12,567 nucleotides of DNA, taken from the NCBI GenBank assembly GCA_964427955.1, contig CAYRWY010000150.1:1-12567 (forward strand), read 5' to 3'. The first letter of the stretch is position 1. The number at the start of each line of letters is the position of its first letter. Below are positions 7,201-12,567 of the stretch, in pieces. Origin of the DNA: JACRBK01 sp964427955 (lineage in GTDB: Bacteria; Chloroflexota; Anaerolineae; Aggregatilineales; Aggregatilineaceae). The notes under the pieces are model-generated. The model was given only the letters and a program-made list of their open reading frames with translations, had not been told where the DNA came from and did not search any database. A program made the position numbers and the translations under genes.

Positions 7201-7241
7201 CGCATGGCCGCGCGGACCTGAGCAAACTGTCCGGCTTCTAG
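4239..7241 (+). CDS. glyQS: Glycyl-tRNA synthetase, fused alpha and beta chains
   Basis: A 1000-residue class II synthetase that charges tRNA-Gly. Residues 1-293 equal the alpha chain (GlyQ). Motif 2 is in the VEPSIRPDDGRYGENPNRMQ stretch (57-76) and motif 3 is YGLERIAQAF (163-172). About 294-316 is an Ala/Pro-rich linker. From 317 the beta chain (GlyS) begins with VLLEIGTEELPAGDL. It continues through KHQRYFPV, the HD-like region with ATQLVVEMTSLQGIMG and TASADPFALRRAALG, and a C-terminal anticodon-binding part ending in ENRLGLLQAIAALAHGRADL. Bacterial GlyRS of this type is usually an alpha2beta2 tetramer from two genes, and fusions are known, for example in Chlamydia. The reading frame is open across the junction. 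An in-frame TGA ends just before the ATG, fixing the start. It has its own promoter and a strong terminator. Confidence 0.97.
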   Translation: MTKPLSFQDMIMKLHEFWMKQNCVLWQPHNVQVGAGTGNPATLLAVLGPEPWRVAYVEPSIRPDDGRYGENPNRMQYFYQYQVILKPDPGNPQELYLQSLEAIGIQPREHDIRFVEDNWESPALGAWGLGWEVWLDGQEITQFTYFQQAGGINLEPVSVEITYGLERIAQAFQGKNAVWDIDWNDVISYRDVRLQSEIEYCRYYFEVADVEGLKQTYNVYEREYQRALAQGLVAPAYDYVLKCSHLFNVLDTRGAIGVTERAFYFRRMRDMTRNIAKVYSEQRQQLEYPMLEKAAQWNDATVRLPRHGDGAAATAPADVLLEIGTEELPAGDLSDALAQLNDLAPRLFEDLHLAHGGIEVLGTPRRLVVHAQQVALSQPDVESLVKGPPAARAFDAQGQPTQAAVGFARGKGIDVSALEVREMDGGQYVVALVRQAGRPAVEVLAEAFPKLVAAIKFGKTMRWNSSGIGFSRPIRWFVALFGSQTIPFSYAGIPSDAVTRGIRPLGSPDLVLGSVKTYFAEMDKQGVILDPAARRAAIWEQVTALAAQVGGTIPDDPGLLDEVTNLVERPTALRGTFEPKYLSLPREALVGVMRKHQRYFPVEDAKGKLLPYFIAVRNGDAEHLDLVTDGNEHVIRARFADADYFYHADIQRPLESYLPRLGTLTFQEKLGSMLDKNDRVAGLIPEVGRLLGVADDDLKVAHRAAQLAKADLATQLVVEMTSLQGIMGYYYALRQKEPEAVARAISEHWLPRSAGDRLPESVPGLLLALTDRLDSLVGLFAAGLAPTASADPFALRRAALGVVQIVLGHKIDLDLRRAVEHVAAAQPITVSPAIQADVVDFIVGRLDVQLHEEGWPHDPIAAVLAEQGYNPARAVQGIGELNGWLQRENWPLLLDNYARCVRITRAEPRIYPVNPAIFETDAERDLYAAYQAVAAQVSDQGNVEDFLRAFEPVVPVIQNFFEAVLVNAENPAVRENRLGLLQAIAALAHGRADLSKLSGF

Positions 7242-7264
7242 GGATCACTTTTTCGCTGCCAAAC

Positions 7265-7302
7265 CAGAGGGGGCGTATCGCGGACGCCCCCTCTGTGTTA
7301 TT
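7265..7302 (+). terminator. Intrinsic terminator of glyQS
   Basis: A perfect 12-bp stem, CAGAGGGGGCGT (7265-7276) with ACGCCCCCTCTG (7284-7295), encloses a seven-base loop. It is followed by TGTTATTT, a moderate T-rich tail. The position 24 bp after the stop codon fits termination of glyQS. Confidence 0.85.
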
Positions 7303-7310
7303 TATGAGTA

Positions 7311-7339
7311 GTGTCATTCGGCGGCATTCAGTTTATATT
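7311..7339 (+). promoter_or_regulatory. Candidate promoter of the desaturase gene
   Basis: GTGTCA (7311-7316, four of six to TTGACA) and TATATT (7334-7339, five of six to TATAAT) are spaced 17 bp, just after the glyQS terminator. The predicted leader is about 65 nt and carries AAGGAG at 7393-7398. Confidence 0.45.
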
Positions 7340-7410
7340 CTGCTCTGAACCCCTACGTCCCTCACCGCGGCACCCAGTGTCAAAAAATCGGCAAGGAGAA
7401 CACACGTATT

Positions 7411-8445
7411 ATGGAATCCGGTCAAACTCATATGCCGCCCAAAGCGAAAGATCTCCCCTGGCGGCAGGCGGTAGCGCCTTACCAATCGGCGGATGTGCGG
7501 CGCAGTCTGTGGCAGCTCGCCAACAGCATTCTCCCGTACTTCGCCCTGTGGTACCTGGCCTATCGCAGCCTGGAAGTCTCTTATCTCCTGACCCTGTTGA
7601 TTTGTTTTGTGGCCGCCCTGTTCGCGGTGCGCATTTTCATCATTTTCCACGACTGCGGGCACGGCTCGTTTTTTAAGTCGAAAAAAGCGAATGACGCGGC
7701 AGGCATCTTTACCGGCGTCCTGACCTTCACACCCTATTACGCCTGGCGGCACAGCCACGCCGTCCACCACGCGACCTCCGGCGATCTCGACCGGCGGGGC
7801 GTCGGCGACGTGTGGACGCTCACCTATGAAGAATACCTAACCCTGCCGCTCTGGAAAAAGATCGGCTACCGGATCTACCGCAATCCCTTCTTCGTGTTCG
7901 TGCTCGCCCCCACACTCGATTTCGTCGTGCTCCAACGCCTGCCGCAGATGAACGCCAGCGCCAAACCGCGCGAGCGCAACAGCGTGATCTACACCAACCT
8001 GATCCTGTTGGGGCTGGTGATCGGGCTGGGACTGCTGATCGGATTCAAGGCCCTGATCCTGATCCAACTGCCCATCATCGCGATCGCTTCGTCCGCGGGG
8101 GTGTGGCTGTTCTACGTCCAGCACCAATACGAGAACACCTACTGGGAGCGCCACGAGTATTGGGACTTTGCGACGGCGGCGATGTACGGCAGTTCGTTCT
8201 ACAAGCTGCCGAAGATTTTGCAGTGGTTTTCCGGCAACATTGGCTTTCACCACATTCACCACCTCAGCCCGCGCATTCCCAATTACCGCCTCGAAGCCTG
8301 CCATAACGCCAATCCCATTTTCCAGGCAGTGGAACCCCTGACGCTGCGCACCAGCCTCAAGTCGCTGCGGCTGCGCGTGTGGGATGAGAACCGCCATAAG
8401 CTGATCGGCTATCACCTGCCGACCGACGAAAATTCCGCCAGCTAG
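7411..8445 (+). CDS. Membrane fatty acid desaturase, three His-box family
   Basis: A 344-residue integral membrane di-iron desaturase. The three histidine boxes are all present: HDCGH (80-84), HSHAVHH (114-120, as HxxHH at 116-120) and HHIHH (280-284). Hydrophobic segments at about 38-56, 58-79, 160-175, 192-213 and 215-236 give the usual two hairpins, with the His boxes on the cytoplasmic face. The family inserts cis double bonds into acyl chains of membrane lipids using oxygen and an electron donor such as ferredoxin. The FHDCGHGSFF and WRHSHAVHHATSGD segments resemble the acyl-lipid delta-12/omega-6 and Bacillus delta-5 (DesA) branch, but regioselectivity cannot be read. AAGGAG is 12 bases before the ATG, a long spacing. 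M8 is an alternative start without its own ribosome site. No electron-donor gene is adjacent. Confidence 0.93.
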   Translation: MESGQTHMPPKAKDLPWRQAVAPYQSADVRRSLWQLANSILPYFALWYLAYRSLEVSYLLTLLICFVAALFAVRIFIIFHDCGHGSFFKSKKANDAAGIFTGVLTFTPYYAWRHSHAVHHATSGDLDRRGVGDVWTLTYEEYLTLPLWKKIGYRIYRNPFFVFVLAPTLDFVVLQRLPQMNASAKPRERNSVIYTNLILLGLVIGLGLLIGFKALILIQLPIIAIASSAGVWLFYVQHQYENTYWERHEYWDFATAAMYGSSFYKLPKILQWFSGNIGFHHIHHLSPRIPNYRLEACHNANPIFQAVEPLTLRTSLKSLRLRVWDENRHKLIGYHLPTDENSAS

Positions 8446-8477
8446 CGTCTGGATCACCCAACCCGTCGTACCTCTGC

Positions 8478-8506
8478 GCCCACCTATCCGGTGGGCCTTC
8501 ATTTTT
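8478..8506 (+). terminator. Intrinsic terminator of the desaturase gene
   Basis: GCCCACC (8478-8484) pairs perfectly with GGTGGGC (8490-8496) over a five-base loop, followed by TTCATTTTT (8498-8506). It lies 32 bp after the stop codon. Confidence 0.8.
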
Positions 8507-8571
8507 GGGGGGCCAACGGCGGATGATCTGGGATAGGATTAGGATGGGCGTGAATCTTTGAGGATAAGCAT

Positions 8572-9678
8572 ATGCATCATCCACGAACGGTTTTGATGGC
8601 AGTCCTGATGGTATGTCTCGTCACCTGCGGCGGATTGGTGATGTTCGTGATGGTGGCCGATTCGTCTCGCTCGGAGACCGCCAGCAGCGCCGAAACGGCG
8701 CGCGCGGCGGAGTCGGTGGGCGTGATCCTGACCGGCCCGGCGTCGGATTATGGCTGGGGTGAGACCGGTGGCGACTATGCCACCACGACTATCGACGGCG
8801 TGGCGGTGATCGTCTTCGACCGGCTGAACGAGACGGATCGGCCCGGCGTTACGCTGGCGTCGGTCGAGGCGGCGATGCAGGCACGCGGCGCGCGTTATGT
8901 GTGGGTGGGGCTGACCCGCCAGGCCGTCGGTCCCCTGCTGGCCGCGCTGCCCCCGGATGCAGCAGAGGTCGCGGTCGTCCCGACAGCGCCCGCCGATCTG
9001 CCGAAAACGTCTTCCGGGTCGGCTAAAAAGGGCGGCCTTTCCATCGCTACGTTCGTGATCCTGGGCGCCGTAGGGCTCATCGGGTTGACCTTTGCCGCCT
9101 GGTGGAACAGCGATCTGCGGCGGATGAAAAGCAAGAGCAGCAAGGGCAAAAAGCGCCAGATGGGGACCGGGGCGCACGCGAAGGCCCTGGCGATTGAGCG
9201 GGCCGTCGAGAGCCGGGCCACGAATTTCGCGGCGCTGGGCGAGCAGCTTCCGCTCGTCCACAAGCTGTCCACCTACGTTTTCGGCGACTATCACTTCGAC
9301 GAATCGTTTTCGATTGAGCTGCCCAACGGCGAATTTTTGGGCGAATGCGGCCTGGGCCTCACGACCCCGATCAGCCGCGTGGATGCCACGCGTATCACGG
9401 CGCTGGAAGTGTGGGTCTTCGACAAGAACGACATTCGCACCTGCACGCACGTCATCGCCAGCCAGCACGCCTTCCACGATCCGGCGCTGCGCGGCAAGCT
9501 GGACCCCAAAGGCCCGGTGATCCAGGCGGATCTGGACGCGATCACCGTGTTGGAGACGCGCACGCTGCGCCTGCAAGCGCGCATCCTGGACATGCAGTAC
9601 GGATTTTCCGACACCCTGCCTCCGGCCAGCTACTTCGAGCACCTGGTGGTCGAGATCGCCGTGTGGCAGAAAAAGTAA
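8572..9678 (+). CDS. Two-TM protein of unknown function with receptor-like outer stub
   Basis: A 368-residue protein with membrane segments at about 7-28 and 157-178. The very basic stretch RRMKSKSSKGKKRQ (183-196) puts the C-terminal part in the cytoplasm, so 30-156 is outside. The outer part (48-136) begins VGVILTGPASDYGWGE and alternates strand and helix, ending in AEVAVVPT. This resembles one lobe of BMP/PnrA-type substrate-binding proteins, shortened. The cytoplasmic part (about 200-368) has a compact beta-rich look: YVFGDYHFDESFSIE, GEFLGECGLGL, ALEVWVFDKNDIRT and SYFEHLVVEIAVW. I believe this domain recurs in Chloroflexota but know no function. GAGGA at 8560-8564 is seven bases from the ATG. 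It stands alone after a terminator and converges on the channel gene. The receptor-lobe reading is inference. Confidence 0.85.
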   Translation: MHHPRTVLMAVLMVCLVTCGGLVMFVMVADSSRSETASSAETARAAESVGVILTGPASDYGWGETGGDYATTTIDGVAVIVFDRLNETDRPGVTLASVEAAMQARGARYVWVGLTRQAVGPLLAALPPDAAEVAVVPTAPADLPKTSSGSAKKGGLSIATFVILGAVGLIGLTFAAWWNSDLRRMKSKSSKGKKRQMGTGAHAKALAIERAVESRATNFAALGEQLPLVHKLSTYVFGDYHFDESFSIELPNGEFLGECGLGLTTPISRVDATRITALEVWVFDKNDIRTCTHVIASQHAFHDPALRGKLDPKGPVIQADLDAITVLETRTLRLQARILDMQYGFSDTLPPASYFEHLVVEIAVWQKK

Positions 9679-9733
9679 TGGGGCGAACAGGTGGGTCAAG
9701 CACTTTGAGCACGCGAAGGTTGGCCACCAATAG

Positions 9734-9778
9734 CCCTCACCCCTGGCCCCTCTCCCATCGTCTTCTATGGGAGAGGGG
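9734..9778 (+). repeat. REP-like hairpin element, copy C
   Basis: The head CCCTCACCCCTGG is followed by a perfect 12-bp stem, CCCCTCTCCCAT (9747-9758) with ATGGGAGAGGGG (9767-9778), around an eight-base loop. The head and outer stem match copies A and B; the inner stem differs but still pairs. It sits between converging genes, as copies A and B do. An A-run follows, not a T-run, so it is not a classical terminator on the plus strand. Confidence 0.8.
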
Positions 9779-9837
9779 AAAAAGCGCGAGGTCGGGACAC
9801 TTGACCTCAAGAGACGTGGGTAACGGATCGCCGCTTG

Positions 9838-9890
9838 CTGCGCCCTGCTTTTAAAGATTGAAAACTGTCCTTCAAAAACCGTCTGTCCGC
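9838..9890 (+). repeat. Tail sequence shared with the 2851-2915 element
   Basis: CTGCGCCCTG (9838-9847), GATTG (9856-9860), TCAAAAAC (9872-9879) and CTGTCCGC (9883-9890) recur in the same order as in the first element. The tail reaches to within five bases of the stop codon of the converging channel gene. The rest of the 9679-9895 gap holds only REP copy C. Confidence 0.6.
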
Positions 9891-9895
9891 GCCGC

Positions 9896-10756
9896 CTAAT
9901 TCGTCGCTTCGGCGGGCTGGGGGCGCAGGTACACGAACCAGTAGACCAGGGCCACCAGCACCGCGCCGCCGATGATGTTGCCGAGGGTGACCGGCAGTAG
10001 ATTCCGGACGAGGAAGTTTTCCCACGTCAGCTTAGACAGGTCGAGATCGGCGGCGTACTTCTCCACCCAGGCCGAGTCGAAATTCTTGACGAACAGCCCC
10101 ATCGGGATGAAATACATGTTGGCGACGCTGTGCTCGAATCCGGCGGCCACGAAAGCGGTCACGGGGAAGATGATCGAGAGGATTTTGTCGGTCGTCGTGC
10201 GGGCGCTGAACGTCAGCCACACGGCCAGGCAGACCAGCGCATTACACATGATCCCCAGCGCCAGCGCCTGGATGAACCCGTAATCACACTTCGCCGCGGC
10301 GGTCTTGAGCATGGTGACGCCGATCCCGTTCGCGCCGAAGGTGTACTGCCTGGTGAGAAAGATCAGGATCGCCGTCCCCAGCGACCCGACGAAGTTGCCG
10401 ACGTAGACGATGCCCCAATTGCGCAGCAGGGCCGACGTCTTGACCTTGCCGCTGGCCCATGCGATGACGATCAGGTTGTTGCCGGTGAAGAGTTCCGCCC
10501 CGGCGATGACGACCAGGATCAGGCCCAGGCAAAAGGCTAATCCCGCCAGCAGTCGGGCCACGCCGTAGGGCAAATTCGTCACGCCGGTGGTGACCGTGGT
10601 GGCGAAGATCGCGCCCAGGCCCACAAAAGCCCCGGCCAGCACGGCCAGGGTGAACATCATCGTGGTATTCATGCCCGCTTTGGCAGCGCCGACCTTTTCG
10701 GCACGTTGGGCCATCTCGCGCGGCAGCAGCGCCTCGATACTCATTGGACTATTCAT
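9896..10756 (-). CDS. focA: Formate/nitrite transporter family channel (FocA-like)
   Basis: A 286-residue pentameric FNT channel of the cytoplasmic membrane, moving formate, nitrite or related small anions. Six hydrophobic segments are visible. Family signatures include AGAFVGLGAIFA (41-52), AELFTGNN (87-94), YVGNFVGS (118-125), GIMCNALVCLAVW (168-180) and FEHSVANMYFIPMG (207-220). The key residues of E. coli FocA fall at the same numbers: omega-loop T91 and central H209. The N-terminal region of about 25 residues is charged, as expected for the cytoplasmic gate. Formate and nitrite branches cannot be firmly separated; the HSVANM motif favours FocA. GAGGAA is five bases before the ATG. It lies 50 bp downstream of the DUF1684 gene, same strand. 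No pyruvate-formate lyase or nitrite reductase gene is in view. Confidence 0.93.
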   Translation of the reverse strand: MNSPMSIEALLPREMAQRAEKVGAAKAGMNTTMMFTLAVLAGAFVGLGAIFATTVTTGVTNLPYGVARLLAGLAFCLGLILVVIAGAELFTGNNLIVIAWASGKVKTSALLRNWGIVYVGNFVGSLGTAILIFLTRQYTFGANGIGVTMLKTAAAKCDYGFIQALALGIMCNALVCLAVWLTFSARTTTDKILSIIFPVTAFVAAGFEHSVANMYFIPMGLFVKNFDSAWVEKYAADLDLSKLTWENFLVRNLLPVTLGNIIGGAVLVALVYWFVYLRPQPAEATN

Positions 10757-10780
10757 GATGGTTCCTCAATGTTGAGCATA

Positions 10781-10799
10781 GGAGACCCCAACGGTCTCC
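10781..10799 (-). promoter_or_regulatory. Intercistronic hairpin between DUF1684 and focA
   Basis: GGAGACC (10781-10787) pairs perfectly with GGTCTCC (10793-10799) across five bases. It lies just after the DUF1684 stop and 24 bases before the focA ATG on the minus strand. No T-run follows in the direction of transcription, so it looks more like an mRNA processing or stability hairpin, or an operator, than a terminator. Confidence 0.5.
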
Positions 10800-10806
10800 G
10801 TAGAAG

Positions 10807-11310
10807 TCAGGGGAACAGCTTCTCCCCGGCGCGGATGGGGACGTTCAGCCGGTTCTCTGCCGGAGGGATCGGGCAGTTGCCCCGGTCGCCATAGGCGCAG
10901 GTGGGGTTATAGGCCCGGTTGAAATCGACCAGAAAACGTCCATCTTCCAGCCGTTCGAGTTCCAGGTAACGCCCGCCGCCGTAGGTCTCGCTTCCGGCCA
11001 GCGCATCGACAAACGGCACGAAGAAGCCGAACGGCGTATCGTAAATCGTCAGGGCGACGTCCTGGCCCTCGACGACGAACGTGAACTGGCCGTAGCGGGT
11101 GTACGTCTTCTCGGTGCCTTTGGACGTCGGCAGGGCTTCGGCCTCCTGGCGCGCAAATTCCACGACCTCGACTTCCAGGCGCAGCGCCGGATTTTCGGGA
11201 AAATAGGCGAGTCCCTGAAACTGCTGCTTCTGCTCCTCCGTCAGCGGGCTGTTGGCATCCGAGGCGAAGTAGCGATCTTTTTCGAGGCGATCCTGGGTGA
11301 GTTCGTCCAT
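10807..11310 (-). CDS. DUF1684 family protein
   Basis: A soluble protein of 167 residues from the ATG at 11310. A TTG at 11328 would add six residues, but neither has a clear ribosome site. Family features I recognise are EKDRYFASDANSPLT near the N-terminus, FQGLAYFPENPALR, then strands with FTFVVEGQDVALTIYDT, the SETYGGGRYLELE segment, and the highly conserved DFNRAYNPTCAYGDRGNCPI with ENRLNVPIRAGEK. These conserved residues, including two cysteines, a tyrosine and two asparagines, suggest a binding or catalytic site, but no function is established that I know of. There is no signal peptide, so it should be cytoplasmic. The length fits the family's core domain. It is transcribed from a good promoter and probably continues into focA. 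Confidence 0.88.
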   Translation of the reverse strand: MDELTQDRLEKDRYFASDANSPLTEEQKQQFQGLAYFPENPALRLEVEVVEFARQEAEALPTSKGTEKTYTRYGQFTFVVEGQDVALTIYDTPFGFFVPFVDALAGSETYGGGRYLELERLEDGRFLVDFNRAYNPTCAYGDRGNCPIPPAENRLNVPIRAGEKLFP

Positions 11311-11358
11311 AGGGAGTCGGGTATCCAACCCGCGGCGAAGTCAGGTCATTGACACTCC

Positions 11359-11387
11359 AGTGTAATCAATCGCCGCCCGCTTGCCAA
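11359..11387 (-). promoter_or_regulatory. Promoter of the DUF1684-focA unit
   Basis: On the minus strand TTGGCA (11387-11382) and TACACT (11364-11359) are exactly 17 bp apart. Transcription would start near 11352, about 40 nt before the ATG at 11310. Confidence 0.65.
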
Positions 11388-11393
11388 GAGATC

Positions 11394-11409
11394 TTCATGG
11401 GACCATGAA
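11394..11409. promoter_or_regulatory. Perfect 16-bp palindrome, operator-like
   Basis: TTCATGG, GA, CCATGAA form a perfect inverted repeat starting six bases upstream of the DUF1684 promoter -35 and within the divergent intergenic region. Five T residues follow at 11410-11414. With a two-base centre it is better read as a dimeric regulator site than an RNA hairpin, though a terminator-like reading is not excluded. Confidence 0.45.
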
Positions 11410-11468
11410 TTTTTCGTGAAATGTTCCCCGACGCGGCGGCTGGCCGCAAAGTCGCCGGTGGGGCGGTG

Positions 11469-11474
11469 TATAAT
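11469..11474 (+). promoter_or_regulatory. -10 element of the C11 peptidase promoter
   Basis: A perfect TATAAT lies 38 bp before the GTG start, giving a leader of about 32 nt. No clear -35 is present at 16-18 bp (the sequence there reads near GCAAAG), which may mean activator help. Confidence 0.5.
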
Positions 11475-11512
11475 CAGGCTAACCGCTGTAAGCTGGCTTC
11501 CGGGAGGACCGT

Positions 11513-12567
11513 GTGAAAGTTCGTGTCGTAGCTGTGTTGGTCGTGTGGGCGCTGCTGGGGTCGTTAGTTCCAGTCCGGTTCGTAGAGGCACAAGACGAGG
11601 GTGTCATCAAGGGCACCATCGATAACACCACGCCGTTTGTCAGGATTCCGATCACCGTCACCGACGACGGCAGCACGATTATCGCCGACATCAAGCCGGT
11701 GAGCGGCGATCTGGATACGGTTCTGTACCTCCTGGATAACCAGGACCAGATCATCGCGGAGAACGACGATCGCGCCAAGGACGATCCCAGTTCACTGCTG
11801 GTCTTCCCGCTGGCCGATGCCGGGCAGTACACCCTGATCGCCACGCGCTACAAAGTGGCCGAGGGCGACAGCAGCGGCGACTTCGAGTTGAAGATCGATC
11901 AGGCCCAGGGCAGTCCCTCCGCCAGCTACCGGGTAAGCGACGAAGACATCTCGGCGGCGGGTTTTCCGTCGGTCGCACCGCTCCCCAAACGGGCCTGGAC
12001 CCTCCTGGTGTACTACGGCGGCGATAACAACCTGGAACCCGGTATCCTGAATGATCTGGACGAGTTCGAAGTAGGCGGCGGCAGCGATGGCACGACCAAT
12101 ATCATCGCGCTGGTGGATCGCAACCCTGGCTTTACCGATTCGAACGGCAACTGGACGACGGTGCGCCTGTTCGACCTGGGGCCGGACGTCACGAAAGATC
12201 ACAACCTGGTGTTTCCTCCGACCATCGACACCCCGCCGCTGGCCGATCTGGGCGAACTGGACACGGGCAGCGGAGAGACGTTGGCGCAGTTCCTCGTGTG
12301 GGGCATTCGCCACTATCCCGCCGAGCATTACGTCGTGGCGTTCGGCGATCACGGCGCGGGCTGGCAGGGATTGGTGATCGACGACACGTCGGACCGGACC
12401 ATCCTCTCGATCCCTGCCTTGCAGCAGGCGTTCACGCTGGCGCTGGCCGAAGCGGGCCTGGAGAAGTTCGATCTGCTGATCAACGATGCCTGCCTGATGA
12501 GCAGTGTCGAATACTTCACCGCGATGGCGCCCTTTTTCCACTATTCGCTGGCCTCGCCCGAAATCGT
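11513..12567 (+). CDS. Secreted C11 (clostripain) family cysteine peptidase, 3' end missing
   Basis: The reading frame is open from the GTG at 11513 to the window edge: 351 complete codons. GGGAGG at 11502-11507 is five bases upstream, which decides the GTG start; the earlier GTG at 11511 is followed by a stop. Residues 1-26 are a signal peptide ending near VEAQ. About 30-130 is a beta-rich domain resembling bacterial pre-peptidase (PPC) domains, with GDLDTVLYLLDNQDQIIAEN and DAGQYTLIATRY, unusually placed before the catalytic part. From 160 the C11 domain starts with RAWTLLVYYGGDNNLEP. The catalytic dyad is H280 in FGDHGAGW and C327 in INDACLMSSVEY. C11 enzymes cleave after Arg or Lys and mature by internal cleavage. 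Residues after the nucleophile are cut off by the window. Confidence 0.9.
   Translation, partial: MKVRVVAVLVVWALLGSLVPVRFVEAQDEGVIKGTIDNTTPFVRIPITVTDDGSTIIADIKPVSGDLDTVLYLLDNQDQIIAENDDRAKDDPSSLLVFPLADAGQYTLIATRYKVAEGDSSGDFELKIDQAQGSPSASYRVSDEDISAAGFPSVAPLPKRAWTLLVYYGGDNNLEPGILNDLDEFEVGGGSDGTTNIIALVDRNPGFTDSNGNWTTVRLFDLGPDVTKDHNLVFPPTIDTPPLADLGELDTGSGETLAQFLVWGIRHYPAEHYVVAFGDHGAGWQGLVIDDTSDRTILSIPALQQAFTLALAEAGLEKFDLLINDACLMSSVEYFTAMAPFFHYSLASPEI

Noticed and set aside
6309..7205. A 298-codon open frame antisense to the glyQS 3' part.
   Set aside because: Shadow of the beta-chain coding sequence: no ribosome site or motif, and the plus-strand protein is certain.
8614..8634. A lipoprotein lipobox (LVTC at residues 16-19) in the two-TM protein.
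   Set aside because: The residue before Cys is Thr, not Gly, Ala or Ser, and hydrophobicity continues for nine residues past the Cys, which fits a membrane anchor better.
9734..9783. REP copy C as an intrinsic terminator of the two-TM gene.
   Set aside because: The hairpin is followed by A residues on the plus strand, and on the minus strand the T-run precedes it, so neither direction has the needed U-tract.
8539..9810. A 423-codon open frame antisense to the two-TM gene.
   Set aside because: The translation is rich in Arg, Gly and His with no domain-like pattern, and it runs into REP copy C. The plus frame has membrane segments, a ribosome site and conserved-looking motifs.
11311..11328. 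A TTG start adding six residues to the DUF1684 protein.
   Set aside because: It has no ribosome site, TTG is rarer, and family proteins usually begin shortly before the EKDRYF-type motif, which the ATG at 11310 already provides.
11792..12541. A 249-codon open frame antisense to the C11 peptidase.
   Set aside because: The plus frame carries signal peptide, catalytic His and Cys motifs and a strong ribosome site; the antisense product resembles nothing.

Overview
The window is about 12.6 kb of GC-rich bacterial chromosome. Gene density is high, genes lie on both strands, and there are no mobile-element genes, CRISPR arrays or RNA genes that I can see. The mix of genes points to the Chloroflexota, probably the Anaerolineae lineage: an alpha-beta fused glycyl-tRNA synthetase, a peptidase-MA-type gluzincin, a secreted C11 (clostripain) protease, and a two-membrane-segment protein of a type I associate with that phylum. 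This placement rests on protein resemblance from memory, not on a search.

Left part (1-2766): the start of a minus-strand AlkD-like DNA alkylation repair gene runs off the left edge. It is divergent, by under 20 bp, from a flavin nitroreductase-fold gene that keeps the Glu-Tyr-Lys substrate-binding residues of iodotyrosine deiodinase. Then come cytidine deaminase (cdd) and recO, two bases apart and probably co-transcribed from an extended -10 promoter. An imperfect inverted repeat separates recO from a RimJ/RimL-type GNAT acetyltransferase, which ends at a hairpin.

Middle (2767-8571): a gene-free stretch of about 250 bp holds two REP-like hairpins in inverted orientation. A secreted metallopeptidase gene (minus) and the 1000-residue glyQS gene (plus) diverge from a shared 115-bp promoter region. 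glyQS ends at a strong terminator hairpin and is followed by a three-His-box membrane fatty acid desaturase with its own terminator.

Right part (8572-12567): an uncharacterised two-TM protein has an extracytoplasmic stub resembling part of a BMP/PnrA-type binding protein and a conserved-looking cytoplasmic domain. A third REP-like hairpin, with a tail shared with the first element, lies between it and a convergent focA-type formate/nitrite channel gene. That gene lies downstream of a DUF1684 gene on the minus strand, with a 7-bp intercistronic hairpin between them. A divergent promoter region with a perfect 16-bp palindrome leads to a GTG-started, secreted C11 peptidase gene that runs off the right edge.

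Most genes look like independent short transcription units (repair, nucleotide salvage, translation, membrane lipid, transport, secreted proteolysis), not one pathway. I see no clear multi-gene novel system. The items most worth following up are the two-TM receptor-like protein, the iodotyrosine-deiodinase-like enzyme and the composite REP-like repeat family.
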